DNA of 64,000 nt from Flavobacterium eburneipallidum (GCF_027111355.2 NZ_CP114291.2:2852001-2916000), one strand, 5' to 3'; positions 37,555 through 46,784 are shown, counted from the first letter of the stretch. Program-made: numbers and translations. The notes: generated by a model not told the origin, from the letters alone.

Positions 37555-38079
37555 ATGAGGCTAAATAGAAAAAATAAAGGGTTGTTATTTGGCTTTGTGG
37601 TAGCACTGTATATTTGTTATTCTTTTGCGATTTCAAATACGATTAGCTATTACAAAGAATATCAATCTAAAAGTGAAATGATTTCTGAAAACAACAGTTC
37701 TCCAAAATTAGCAAGTCAGCTGCGCCAGAAAGAAAAACAACTGGATGTAATGTTGTCTCGCTATAATATTAAAGCTTCAGAATCTTTTCAAAATGACTTA
37801 TTAAAACAACTTACTGCTTATGGCGATTCCTATCATTTAAAAATCATTGATTTTAAAGAACCACATTCTATTACCGAAAAAGGTTTTACAACCACAAGCT
37901 ATATTTTTTCATTAGAAGGTTCTTTCAACGGCTGTTTGGCATCACTGAACAAAATAGAAAACAATCCTACTTTAGGGAGTATTAAGCACTTGAATTTTAC
38001 TACAAAAAAAAACTACAAAACAGATGCAAATCAATTATTTGTAGAGGTCATTCTTCAGAAAAATAAGGGAATTAAGTAA
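37555..38079 (+). CDS. PilO/GspM-like inner-membrane assembly protein
   Basis: A 174-residue protein with one N-terminal membrane helix (GLLFGFVVALYICYSFAI), a coiled-coil-like segment (SQLRQKEKQLDVML) and a ferredoxin-like C-terminal domain (LTAYGDSYHLKIIDFKE, FSLEGSFNGCLASLNKIENN, FVEVILQKN). This is the PilO/GspM plan. It ends the plus half-operon, 29 bp from the convergent gajB end. Together with the preceding gene and the PilP-like protein it would form the alignment complex linking platform and secretin. Confidence 0.7.
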   Translation: MRLNRKNKGLLFGFVVALYICYSFAISNTISYYKEYQSKSEMISENNSSPKLASQLRQKEKQLDVMLSRYNIKASESFQNDLLKQLTAYGDSYHLKIIDFKEPHSITEKGFTTTSYIFSLEGSFNGCLASLNKIENNPTLGSIKHLNFTTKKNYKTDANQLFVEVILQKNKGIK

Positions 38080-38108
38080 ATTAACTATTGTTCTAATTTA
38101 CATTATAA

Positions 38109-40025
38109 TTAAATCCTAAGTATTGACCAATTATTATTACTTTCAAAATATTCTTTATGAGCTTCAGTGTATCTTTCTTTATGAACAGCTAAACATATAA
38201 AATGTGTCGCTCTAGACATTGCGACATATGCAAGCGGTAATCTTTTTCTAAAAGCGTCATTTGCTCTATACTTAATTTGTTGTTTCTCTGTTCCAATAAT
38301 AAATTCTAAAATCTTACTGCTTATGTCAAAAATGCGATTGAAAGTTTCAAGATAAAGAGTTGCCGTATGTGTTTCACCTTTTACCCCATGGATTGTATCA
38401 AAATGAATTTTAACTCGCTGTCCATTCAAACTAAAATCATAAGTCTTATTTTCTGTCTTTTCAGTTATCAATCCAATTTGCCCATTAGCAAAAAAATCAT
38501 TTAATTCATCATTTACTTCACCACCGAAGTAAGCAATCAAATCAGTAACAAAAGATTCAATTTCTTTTCTTAAAATCTCTGTTTCAGAAATAGATGTAAT
38601 CCAATTTAAAATCCTATTATTCATTGTGGTTGAAAGACTTAAATCTTCAAGTGAATTCAAGTGTTCACACAAACTAAATGGTGTAAAATAAAAATTGGTT
38701 TTGGGGTTTCTAACTTTGGATAGTCGAAGACATTTACAAAAAATAGCCAATAATGTCTTTCTCAACTCTTTTACATTTTTACTCTTCAAAGATAATTGCT
38801 TGACATTTTCCAGAAAAGAGATAATATTAGAAAAATCCTTTTTATTATAACCGCGATTAAAATCATTCCAATATGAATTAATATTTAAACGCGATTCACT
38901 CAATCTTGCTCCAACTACTTTACAAGATTTTACATTATGAAGATTATTCTCGATAAGTAATTCACCGAATTTGTCTTTAACCTTTAAAATAGAATCGTCG
39001 TCAAAAAGAATAATGGTTGGTTTTAAAGGCAACTTGTTTTCCCATCCTGTCATTGCTTGAGGAGCCACGCAGATATTTTTTACCACTTCCACAATATTTT
39101 CAGATATTCTAGTAGTTTGTGTCAACTGTAATTCCAAATTTATATTTGGATTCCATTCATTTTGGCTATCAGAAGAAGTATAGTTGTAAATTGATTGGTT
39201 TTTATCACCAATTTTTTGAACTATTGCTGAAGTACCATCACATAAAAAGCTGATAAGCTCTGTTTGATGTGTTTCCATATCCTGCATTTCATCGATAAAA
39301 ACCAGAGGAAATCTTTTACTGAATAATTCATTCAATGATCTATTATCTCTAAGATATTTAAAAGCCAGGGAATATGCCTCGTCATATTTAATAAAGCCAT
39401 CCTTATAAAGCTTGTCTTTTACACTTTTAACTTTCTGATAATGAACTTCCATTTTTATTGGATTAATACCATTTATGAAAAAAGGTTTATCGTCATTAAT
39501 TGTTCTGGAAACCTCAAAATTGACTTTGTTATATGATAAATATCCTATTTCATCAATTCCTTTGCTGCTTAAAAAAATAGATGTTCCACTGAGTGATTTA
39601 AATTTATTTATTTCCTTACAATAAGAATCAGCATCAATAATTGTCGGAGATGACTTAAATTCATTTTTATAAGCTGGAATTGCAAAGTATTTATCAACTA
39701 CTGATTGAATTGTACCTAAATGATTTGGATAATTAAAATAAAAACTTGAATATGTTCCAAGCTTGCTTTTTATTTCTTCTACTGCGACATTCGTATGAGT
39801 GATTATACAAATACCTTGCTTGTAAGACTTAGGAAGTTTATTTGCTAAAATAATTAATTTAGCAGCCAGTGTGGTTGTTTTGCCACTGCCCGGACATGCT
39901 TGAATATCTGTATTTTCCCAAAATCGAATGATCCTTTTTTGGCCTTCATTAAATTCAAAACCAAAATAATTTTCAACGAAGGCAATGTCCTCATCAGTTA
40001 TGTCTAAATTCTTGAAATCAAACAT
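38109..40025 (-). CDS. gajB: Gabija defence protein GajB, UvrD-like helicase
   Basis: A 638-residue SF1 helicase-like protein: Walker A ACPGSGKTTTLAAKL (near residue 44), motif Ia IITHTNVAVEEIKSKLG, motif II FIDEMQDM, motif III QKIGDKNQSIYNY, and near the C-terminus HFDTIHGVKGETHTATLYLE and AYVAMSRATHFICLAVH (motif VI). It starts at ATG 40025 and overlaps the OLD-nuclease gene by 8 bp. An OLD nuclease plus UvrD-like pair of these lengths is the Gabija anti-phage system, where GajB is thought to regulate or activate GajA in response to DNA and nucleotide changes. Confidence 0.9.
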   Translation of the reverse strand: MFDFKNLDITDEDIAFVENYFGFEFNEGQKRIIRFWENTDIQACPGSGKTTTLAAKLIILANKLPKSYKQGICIITHTNVAVEEIKSKLGTYSSFYFNYPNHLGTIQSVVDKYFAIPAYKNEFKSSPTIIDADSYCKEINKFKSLSGTSIFLSSKGIDEIGYLSYNKVNFEVSRTINDDKPFFINGINPIKMEVHYQKVKSVKDKLYKDGFIKYDEAYSLAFKYLRDNRSLNELFSKRFPLVFIDEMQDMETHQTELISFLCDGTSAIVQKIGDKNQSIYNYTSSDSQNEWNPNINLELQLTQTTRISENIVEVVKNICVAPQAMTGWENKLPLKPTIILFDDDSILKVKDKFGELLIENNLHNVKSCKVVGARLSESRLNINSYWNDFNRGYNKKDFSNIISFLENVKQLSLKSKNVKELRKTLLAIFCKCLRLSKVRNPKTNFYFTPFSLCEHLNSLEDLSLSTTMNNRILNWITSISETEILRKEIESFVTDLIAYFGGEVNDELNDFFANGQIGLITEKTENKTYDFSLNGQRVKIHFDTIHGVKGETHTATLYLETFNRIFDISSKILEFIIGTEKQQIKYRANDAFRKRLPLAYVAMSRATHFICLAVHKERYTEAHKEYFESNNNWSILRI

Positions 40026-41904
40026 TTGCTATATATTTAATTGCATCAACTAAGTATTTTAAATTATCGTCTTTTAAAATCTCTTTCTTATCTATTTTTG
40101 AACTTGACAAAAATCTTGAAAATATTTGTGCGGCTACTGCTTTGGAAGCTAATTTACGCTCTAATGGAGAATAAATTTCTACTGCGATTTCAATATCAGT
40201 TTTACCTTCAGTTTTCCATCTGGTAAAATCCTTTTCTACTTTATCTTTAATTTGCTGAATAAAATCTTTTGTAATTTCTTCTTGTAAATCATTAGTCTTC
40301 AATGCGAGCAAAATTGATTTATGCATTAATGTTCTAAGACAACTTTTTGCTATCTCATATTCAAGTGTCCAAGTATTTGGAAGATAGACTTTTACATCAC
40401 CACCTTCGTATTTAGCGATTTTCTTTTTAACTATTTCATTAATATCCGCTATTGTATATTCATCTTCCGTTTTACGATTATCACTTAGCAAGCTAACCTG
40501 TTCTATTTGTCCTGTTATACGTCTTTTAATTTCATATGTAAATTCCTTTGCTTCTTTTGGAGGTATATCTCGATCAGTAATACAAGAAACTCTTATTCCA
40601 ACACCTGTACCATCACTTCTTTGGAATATTTTCGCATACCGCAAAAGTCCAGTACTTCCAACATTTACAATTGAAACACCATATTTATGTAGTGGGAAGC
40701 CAATATATTCAGCAAAAGTTGGAATAATTAAATTTTCAGCATCACCTTCAACTATTATCACTGCGTTTGCAAAAAACAAATTTGCTTTTGTATTATCTAA
40801 AAACCGCCTAAGAAATTCATAGTCATTACCTAATAATTTTGTTTGTCCTTTTCTCATTGAAAAAACATTACCTCCTTTACAAAGAATCAAATTATTAAGA
40901 TCTACTTTTGACGCTAATGAGTTACTGTGTGTAGAAATTATTGTCTGGAATCCTAAACTTTCTGATTGTTTATTTAAAAAATCAATAAGATTTAATTGAG
41001 ATTGAGGATGTAAATGAGCTTCAATTTCTTCAATCAAAGAAAGTTTTAGTCCTATATACCCGCTATCATTTTTTAATAATAGTAATTCAGTTGCAATGAA
41101 CAATAAGTTATTTGAACCTAAACCTAAGTTTAATTCGTTTGTTTTTGAGAAACCTAATAATTCCAGTTTTTCAAGTATTCTGCCCAAATCATTTTGAGCA
41201 ATTCCAAACTTTGATAATAAAGGGTTATTCAATAATGAAAATTCTTTTAAATAACTTAAGTTAATCGTGTCTGTTATTTGCTTGCCCTCTTTGTTTTCGA
41301 AGTAATCTGTTACTTCAAGATTTGCTTTATCCATTGTTATTTCTAATGGATGTTTTATATTTTCTTGCTTTTGAAAAATATCATGAGCAGCAAGAATCTG
41401 AGAAAGTCGAGAACCTTTTCTTGAAGCCAGCTCATATTCAGCATCTCGAAGCGGTTTTAAGTAAGTAACTTTTAATTTATTTTTGGCTTCACCACTAATC
41501 ATACCACTTTCTTCATCCTCACCTGCTTTTATATCATAATATACTTCCGATAGAGAATTACTTTTAACCTTCCTTCTGCCAATTAATGTAAGTTTCAAAT
41601 AATATTTATCTTCACTGATGGACAACCATTCTAAAAATGATGAAGCTTCCTCTGGAGATAGTTCATTAAATATACAAACTATTTTAAGTTCAGTAGCCCT
41701 TGTCGTTCCATCACTATAGAAATCATCTTTGGAAAGTCTAACCCAATCGTTACTGTGTGTACCTGTGACAAGTTTTATAGCATCAATAATGGTAGATTTT
41801 CCAGAGTCATTTTCACCTACAAGTAAATTTAAGCCCTTTTGAAATTCTATATCAGCTAAATTAAATTTTCTAAAATTTTCAATGTGGATACTTCCTAAAT
41901 ACAT
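40018..41904 (-). CDS. gajA: Gabija defence protein GajA, OLD-family ATPase-TOPRIM nuclease
   Basis: A 628-residue protein with an ABC-type ATPase domain: N-terminal IHIENFRKFNLADIEFQKGL, Walker A GENDSGKST (30-38), Walker B LSLIEEIEAHLHPQSQLNLI and H-loop TIISTHSNSLASKV. A TOPRIM domain follows, with NAVIIVEGDAENLIIPTFAE (near 370-390) and downstream acidic motif SCITDRDIPP. This is the DNA-nicking component of Gabija. It is the first gene of the pair, with a gene-free gap of 170 bp upstream. The lone OLD family is an alternative, but the coupled UvrD-like gene favours Gabija. Confidence 0.9.
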   Translation of the reverse strand: MYLGSIHIENFRKFNLADIEFQKGLNLLVGENDSGKSTIIDAIKLVTGTHSNDWVRLSKDDFYSDGTTRATELKIVCIFNELSPEEASSFLEWLSISEDKYYLKLTLIGRRKVKSNSLSEVYYDIKAGEDEESGMISGEAKNKLKVTYLKPLRDAEYELASRKGSRLSQILAAHDIFQKQENIKHPLEITMDKANLEVTDYFENKEGKQITDTINLSYLKEFSLLNNPLLSKFGIAQNDLGRILEKLELLGFSKTNELNLGLGSNNLLFIATELLLLKNDSGYIGLKLSLIEEIEAHLHPQSQLNLIDFLNKQSESLGFQTIISTHSNSLASKVDLNNLILCKGGNVFSMRKGQTKLLGNDYEFLRRFLDNTKANLFFANAVIIVEGDAENLIIPTFAEYIGFPLHKYGVSIVNVGSTGLLRYAKIFQRSDGTGVGIRVSCITDRDIPPKEAKEFTYEIKRRITGQIEQVSLLSDNRKTEDEYTIADINEIVKKKIAKYEGGDVKVYLPNTWTLEYEIAKSCLRTLMHKSILLALKTNDLQEEITKDFIQQIKDKVEKDFTRWKTEGKTDIEIAVEIYSPLERKLASKAVAAQIFSRFLSSSKIDKKEILKDDNLKYLVDAIKYIANV

Positions 41905-42074
41905 TTTACTTTTATTTTTATTATTGACAATTTCAAATAGACTCCATAAAGAAATGATAATAAAGCTTATAATTCTATTAAAAGCTTTATTAAAAATTAG
42001 GATATAAACTAATCAGTAAATCTGTTCTACTAATTTATAATTAAATTCAACCAATCTTACAAAAGAGAAATGTA

Positions 42075-42941
42075 TTAAGATGTCAGAGCATTATATATTT
42101 CTTTTGCTACTGAAGCATCATTAAGATATCCAATGATGCCATGACGGTTTTTTGTTTTGTTTTTCACGTGGTTGGAATTTACAATGGAAGGAGTGATATT
42201 GAAATTCACTGTATCTAAGGAATTTAAAGCGACAAAATCTCGTTCATCATAAGCATTATACCATCCTCCCGTTACAGATGGTGGCATTTTAAGAGGTGTA
42301 GATAAATGGTTTTTAATAGAAAGCAGTCCCAGAGGCGAGCCGATAGTAATGTATTTCTTGATATTCTGGCCTGCCAATTCCTGCAGTACATTATACCCCA
42401 CTACAGATCCTAGGGAATGCCCAACAAACACGGTTGGACCTTGTGGTATGGAATCTAAGATGAATTTATTAATTTGACTTTTTATGGCATCAATTGTTAA
42501 ATAAACAAATACATCAAAAGTGCTTTTCTCAAGAGTAAAATCTCCAAATGGGCTGTGCGTATCTAAAGCCCTCATTATTGCCTGAATCCATTCCCAGTTC
42601 AATGGACCTTTTTCCCGTGTACCCACTATCAGGTCACCTATTTGCTTATCATCAATCTGTGCGTTGAGAGCCATTTCGCTTAATATTTCAAAATAGAAGG
42701 AAAGCTGCTTTTCCTCAATGCTGCCTTTTGCAATAACTCCAGCAATGGAATTCGGATTTCTGATATCTTTACTTAAAGCATCTAATAAATCACCATAAAA
42801 AGGAAATACAATATTAACATTCGCAGGAAGTTCTAAACCGTTTTTTGAAAGCCCCTCTTTTAAGGTATCAAGCCATTCTTTTTTTAATTCGGATGGGTTT
42901 TTTCCCTGTTGGTCGCGGCCATGGATTAATATCAAATTCAT
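42075..42941 (-). CDS. Alpha/beta-hydrolase, predicted serine esterase/lipase effector
   Basis: A 288-residue alpha/beta-hydrolase fold: N-terminal MNLILIHGRDQQG (oxyanion-loop HG), nucleophile elbow VFVGHSLGSVVGYNVL with Ser176, an acid candidate in NAYDERDFVALN (Asp232 or Asp235), and His267 in NRHGIIGYL, preceded by YITIGSPLG. No signal peptide. Its ATG overlaps the stop of the interrupted caspase gene by 4 bp (ATGA), so the two are a coupled pair. In defence contexts such hydrolases can be membrane-damaging effectors triggered by a protease; that role is inferred from the neighbourhood. Confidence 0.8.
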   Translation of the reverse strand: MNLILIHGRDQQGKNPSELKKEWLDTLKEGLSKNGLELPANVNIVFPFYGDLLDALSKDIRNPNSIAGVIAKGSIEEKQLSFYFEILSEMALNAQIDDKQIGDLIVGTREKGPLNWEWIQAIMRALDTHSPFGDFTLEKSTFDVFVYLTIDAIKSQINKFILDSIPQGPTVFVGHSLGSVVGYNVLQELAGQNIKKYITIGSPLGLLSIKNHLSTPLKMPPSVTGGWYNAYDERDFVALNSLDTVNFNITPSIVNSNHVKNKTKNRHGIIGYLNDASVAKEIYNALTS

Positions 42942-43742
42942 ATCTGTGAGTCTTTAAGTTTTTGTTTAATCAATGTAGATCCTTCTGGTGTAAAAGTAGT
43001 CCATAATCCGGGTATCCTGAATTTGGATATCTCAATTAAAAATGGATCATAAAATTCCGGATTAATAGTAAGATAAGACCATCCTTGATTAAGCATAGGA
43101 CAGAACGGTGAAGCATTCTCCAAAACCTGCTTATCAGGCTCCGGTGCAGAGAGTTCATTTAGCATTGCCACATCAAAAAGTACCGGTTCAGGCTCCCGTT
43201 TCATATAATCATAAATGGACTGCACATCTTCAAATTTACCCGCCTGACTGTAGGCATAGGCTGCATAAAGTCCAAGACTTGGATCTAGGTTCTTGTGCAT
43301 TCTTAAATAACTCGCTGTATGAGTCAATTCCTCGATATTTTCAGAAATTCTAAATGTCCCTCCTTTTGACTTTGCAGCTATAATCGCTCGTCTTTCTTCT
43401 ACATTATTGTTTATTTCATTAACCCCATTTACTGCGTTAAGACTCATTGAAGACGGGATGTAATTAACCGTTATAACTTCATCTTTATCAAAAACAACTG
43501 TGCCGATAAAACCTGGAAGTACCGCCAGAGGAAGTAAACAACCATTTGGTAGATCCAGAAAATAGGTTTTAAGGTTTATCCTAATTCTAATTTGTACTGC
43601 ATCATTTTCCGAGAAAATTTGTACATCCTTTTTAAAATAATCGTTTTCTATAAATGGAATTCCAACAATAGTAAATCCAGTCAAAATGTCTTTACTAGAT
43701 TTATTTAAAGCCTGCAAAATAGAGTCGTAAGCCGCCTTATCA
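42938..43742 (-). pseudogene. C-terminal part of the caspase-like gene, severed by the IS1595 element
   Basis: Reading from the IS edge the frame is NDKAAYDSILQALNKSSKDI and onward, with no convincing ATG start (only a TTG at 43717). It contains beta-rich segments (GCLLPLAVLPGFIGTVVFDK), a helical TPR-like part (LGLYAAYAYSQAGKFEDVQS) and the ending FTPEGSTLIKQKLKDSQI. Joining 46485-45371 to 43742-42938, leaving out the IS and one T8 duplication, gives 1920 nt, exactly 640 codons in one frame. This is therefore the displaced C-terminal domain of the caspase protein, possibly a sensor. It is probably not translated efficiently on its own. Confidence 0.85.
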
Positions 43743-43818
43743 TTTTTTTTGGCACGTATCCCTTTAATGGATAGTTCGTTTTTATTTTGTATGTTTGTTT
43801 TAATCGTAATTTCTACTT

Positions 43819-44328
43819 ATGGAAAAATTAAACTACAATGAAATATTAAATTTAACTTTATCTGTTTTACTTAAACAAACCTCTGATTCACATATTGAAT
43901 ATAATGACCTTTTTTCGAGAAATGCAGTTTTAATAAATTTATCAAATAGAGATAAACTTGCTGTTATTCAAAAATTAGTTAAAGATGGTTATGCTTCACG
44001 GTTTGAAACTATCGATAAAGATATTTTTAGATATTACATTACTGTTGAAGGCATTTTATTTATAAATTCTGATGGTTATATTTCCAAAGAAAATAAAGAA
44101 CGTCAATTAAAACTTTGGCTTTACACAAAAAATGTATTATTAGTTTTAGGAACTGTTTCTGCCTTTATATTAGCCGTTTTCGAAATCAACGAAAAAATTC
44201 ATCCCAAAGAAACTTTAATTGAATGCAGAATGCTATTATACCAACAACAATTCCCAAATAACACAATCCTAAAAGAATATAAATCGCCCATTCAGGGGCA
44301 TTGTTCCAAGGTGTGTCGCCCAAAATAG
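43819..44328 (+). CDS. Passenger protein of the IS1595 element (winged-helix-like, one membrane helix)
   Basis: A 169-residue protein lying wholly inside the insertion sequence. The N-terminal about 90 residues look like a winged helix (NEILNLTLSVLLKQTSDSHI, RDKLAVIQKLVKDGYASRFE, RYYITVEGILFINSDGYISK). Then come a basic linker and one membrane helix (NVLLVLGTVSAFILAVFEIN), then a short tail. Passenger genes of unrelated function occur in several IS1595 subgroups. It starts at ATG 43819, 48 bp inside the left inverted repeat, and converges on the transposase with a 20-bp gap. Function is unknown. Confidence 0.7.
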   Translation: MEKLNYNEILNLTLSVLLKQTSDSHIEYNDLFSRNAVLINLSNRDKLAVIQKLVKDGYASRFETIDKDIFRYYITVEGILFINSDGYISKENKERQLKLWLYTKNVLLVLGTVSAFILAVFEINEKIHPKETLIECRMLLYQQQFPNNTILKEYKSPIQGHCSKVCRPK

Positions 44329-44348
44329 AAAACATAAAAGCAGATAGA

Positions 44349-45308
44349 CTACTCGTTCCCATACGCTATATTTTTAATTTGTTGAGAACTTTGGGCTTTC
44401 CAATGTTCTAATTCTTTTTCTTGAAATAGTGCGTTTTTTAGGAACTTTTCCAACTCATTTCCTTTGAAATTACGGTTGTTAAATTTCCATTCAAACTCAA
44501 TTAAATAAAGGGGTAGATACTTTTTGCTAACAGATTTAAAACTTCCTTTGATTCCGTTTTTAACATAACTCCAAAAACCCTCTATTGTGTTGATATGCAC
44601 TATTCCTTTGCTATATTGTTTTGAGTGAATTACAACAAGCCTCTCGATGTAGGTTTCTAATTCGTTGTAAGACCTGAATCCATCAGTCATCAAAATTGAG
44701 TTATCACTTTTGGCGTTTGACTTCAACATATATAGCAAATTTCTTTTGGTTAGTTTTTCAATAATCTTTGTTTTTACATTTCCTTGTCGCTGAACCATTC
44801 CCACGACCGAAACTTTATTTGTTCCTCGTCCTCTTTTTAATGTTGTTTGTGCTAAACTTACGTTGTCGTCTGAAATGGTATGGTTTTTTCGGGCTTTGCC
44901 TCCAAAATAGCTTTCATCCATTTCTATAATTCCGTTCAACTTTGTTTCTGGCATCAACATTCCTATCCTTACTCTCATACAGGCATAATAAGCCGTCTTA
45001 TAAGTAACTCCAAGATTACGTTCTATTTCCTTTGCCGATATACTACTTTTTGCATTAAGCATCAAAGTAATAATCTGAAACCATTTAGGTAATTCCATTC
45101 GGGTTTCCTCGAATATCGTACCCACTATAACAGAAAATGACTTGTTACAGTTTTTGCAGGAGTACCGCCCCTGTTCGGATTTTATCGTTTTTACGTTGTT
45201 TGAGTCGCAAAAAGTGCATTTTACGTTTTTACCCCAACGTATCTGTTCCAGTAATTTCAAGCATTTTGCCTGTGTGTTATAATTTTTATTTACTTCTATT
45301 AAATTCAT
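44349..45308 (-). CDS. IS1595-family (ISXO2-like) transposase
   Basis: A 319-residue transposase. It has an N-terminal zinc ribbon (CTFCDSNNVKTIKSEQGRYS then CKNCNKSF), a helix-turn-helix-like region (SISAKEIERNLGVTYKTAYY), the first catalytic acid in GIIEMDESYFGGKARK, a later acid in ILMTDGFRSY, and the C-terminal HINTIEGFWSYVKNGIKGSF, where E is the last residue of the DDE-like set, followed by YLPLYLIEFEWKFNNR. All expected parts are present, so the enzyme looks functional. Confidence 0.92.
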   Translation of the reverse strand: MNLIEVNKNYNTQAKCLKLLEQIRWGKNVKCTFCDSNNVKTIKSEQGRYSCKNCNKSFSVIVGTIFEETRMELPKWFQIITLMLNAKSSISAKEIERNLGVTYKTAYYACMRVRIGMLMPETKLNGIIEMDESYFGGKARKNHTISDDNVSLAQTTLKRGRGTNKVSVVGMVQRQGNVKTKIIEKLTKRNLLYMLKSNAKSDNSILMTDGFRSYNELETYIERLVVIHSKQYSKGIVHINTIEGFWSYVKNGIKGSFKSVSKKYLPLYLIEFEWKFNNRNFKGNELEKFLKNALFQEKELEHWKAQSSQQIKNIAYGNE

Positions 45309-46485
45309 TACTTTTGCTTTTGTTTATAGTACTTAACATCAAATTACATTCCATTAAAGGGATACGTGCCTTTTTTTTTTGCACAGAATTGTCATCTGCC
45401 TGCGGCTCTTTTAAATCATTTTCTATGATTTCCTTATTAATTTGCTCTGTTTTTGTCCTTTGGGAATGTATGTTCGAATCCTCTGCATTATTTTCCAAAG
45501 CTTCCAAATCTACATCCTCTGTCTTTGGTATCTCGAAATCTTTATTTAAACCTTCAAAACTCCCAAAATCACCATCCAACCACTTACCGTTTTTTGTCAT
45601 TTGAGTAGCAGACTTATGGGCAAACTCTACTTTTGGACTTTCAAGAAGTGAAAGATAAGACGGAAGGCGTGAAGTAACTTCAGCATCCGGTTTTTGGCTT
45701 AAGGTTACATTGATCTGCGCCGCAGAAATCGGTACAGCAGTGAACAAATATTCTGATAATTCATATGCAGGAATGATGGAAAATTTTGGACTATTAAGGA
45801 GTCCTGCTAACCCTAGAGAATCAAAGTCATAGTCCTTAATTATTTGTGGTACTTTTCCGTTGAGCCCTTTTAAAAGTTCTCTAGTATACAGACCACAATA
45901 GTTCTTTGTGGCTTCATCTGCCGTCACTTCAAAAGCAGGATCACCGGGAGCTGTAGCATATAATATATCAACATTTACTCTTGTACTACTAATAGCTGGA
46001 TTGGGAAAAATAACTGATCCCGACATCTGAGAAAGTTGAGTATTACCGGGTGCTGAACGGCAGGCATCTGAAATAATCACCACATTGGGAATACCGCATC
46101 TGCGTGAAAGAAATCTTGAAGGCTGTACATTTACTGCTGCATTACTATCTTCAGGTGCTTCTGATAATAGCCATAATTCATCCATGGCACTTTTAAGAAT
46201 ACCATGTCCTGAAAAATATACGATCATCTGTTCATAAATCTTTTCATTTACAAAACCCGCAACTGCATCTCTAATCATTTTCACTGTGACAGGGCTGTCA
46301 GTATCAATTAAAAGAGATGTATCAAAACCTTGGGAAACGGCCCACTTGTTAAAATCTTCCGCTCCACTCACTGCGGCCGAAAGAACAGGCAATCCTCCCG
46401 TTTTGTTGACTCCAATTATTATTGCACACTTTTTCTTTTGGGGCATCATATAACTAAAAGGAAACGGAATATTTTGAAGTGCCAT
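45286..46485 (-). CDS. Caspase-like (C14) protease, catalytic domain, 3' end replaced by IS sequence
   Basis: Residues 1-372 come from the original gene; the last codons (from ARIPL to the stop at 45286) are read from the inverted repeat and end of the IS1595 element. The caspase fold shows KKKCAIIIGVNKTGGLPVLS, the catalytic His94 in YFSGHG and Cys142 in IISDACRSAP, with GLYTRELLKGLNGKVPQI after it. An acidic, Ser-rich linker follows. The catalytic part is intact but has lost the about 270-residue C-terminal domain (42938-43742). Start: ATG 46485; a Met at residue 13 or 14 is an alternative. Bacterial caspases act in defence by cleaving partner proteins. The hydrolase gene downstream is the likely partner. 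Confidence 0.85.
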   Translation of the reverse strand: MALQNIPFPFSYMMPQKKKCAIIIGVNKTGGLPVLSAAVSGAEDFNKWAVSQGFDTSLLIDTDSPVTVKMIRDAVAGFVNEKIYEQMIVYFSGHGILKSAMDELWLLSEAPEDSNAAVNVQPSRFLSRRCGIPNVVIISDACRSAPGNTQLSQMSGSVIFPNPAISSTRVNVDILYATAPGDPAFEVTADEATKNYCGLYTRELLKGLNGKVPQIIKDYDFDSLGLAGLLNSPKFSIIPAYELSEYLFTAVPISAAQINVTLSQKPDAEVTSRLPSYLSLLESPKVEFAHKSATQMTKNGKWLDGDFGSFEGLNKDFEIPKTEDVDLEALENNAEDSNIHSQRTKTEQINKEIIENDLKEPQADDNSVQKKKARIPLMECNLMLSTINKSKSNEFNRSK

Positions 46486-46784
46486 ACTACTTAAATAAGA
46501 TTAATTATGTTTAATCAGTCACTGTTTTTTTATATTGCTCAGAAATGATTTTACCAAACAGTTTGCAAAAGTTCATGCCTAATTATACGCACACAACGAC
46601 AATCTGTCAAAAGAAACCGTTTCTATTACATCAAATATAGGAAAAAAGTCATATCAAAACAAGAATTTTCGTATTTTTACAAATACAGTATATCATAGAA
46701 ATTTCTCGCCACCAGCAACATTTTTTTTAGTTTAGAACACCACTATAAATCATAACATTATTCGCTTTAAGATGCATTTGCCGA
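46486..46784. other. Gene-free stretch upstream of the caspase-like gene
   Basis: About 300 bp between the caspase start and the IS6 remnant. No coding frame, hairpin or clear promoter was identified, though the caspase promoter should lie here. Confidence 0.5.

Larger units (their letters stand above)
43751..45370. mobile_element. IS1595-family insertion sequence with passenger gene, intact ends
   Basis: A 1620-bp element bounded by perfect 21-bp terminal inverted repeats: 43751-43771 (starts GGCACGTATCCCTTTAATGG) and its reverse complement at 45350-45370. It is flanked by T8 on the left (43743-43750) and at least T8 on the right (45371-45378), consistent with the 8-bp duplication of this family. 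Inside are a plus-strand passenger gene and a minus-strand transposase, convergent. It has inserted into the caspase-like gene. Confidence 0.9.

Noticed and set aside
43717..43719. TTG as an independent start for the 259-residue frame downstream of the IS element
   Set aside because: The frame continues upstream to the IS edge and joins the caspase gene in register, so it is a severed half and not a separate gene.
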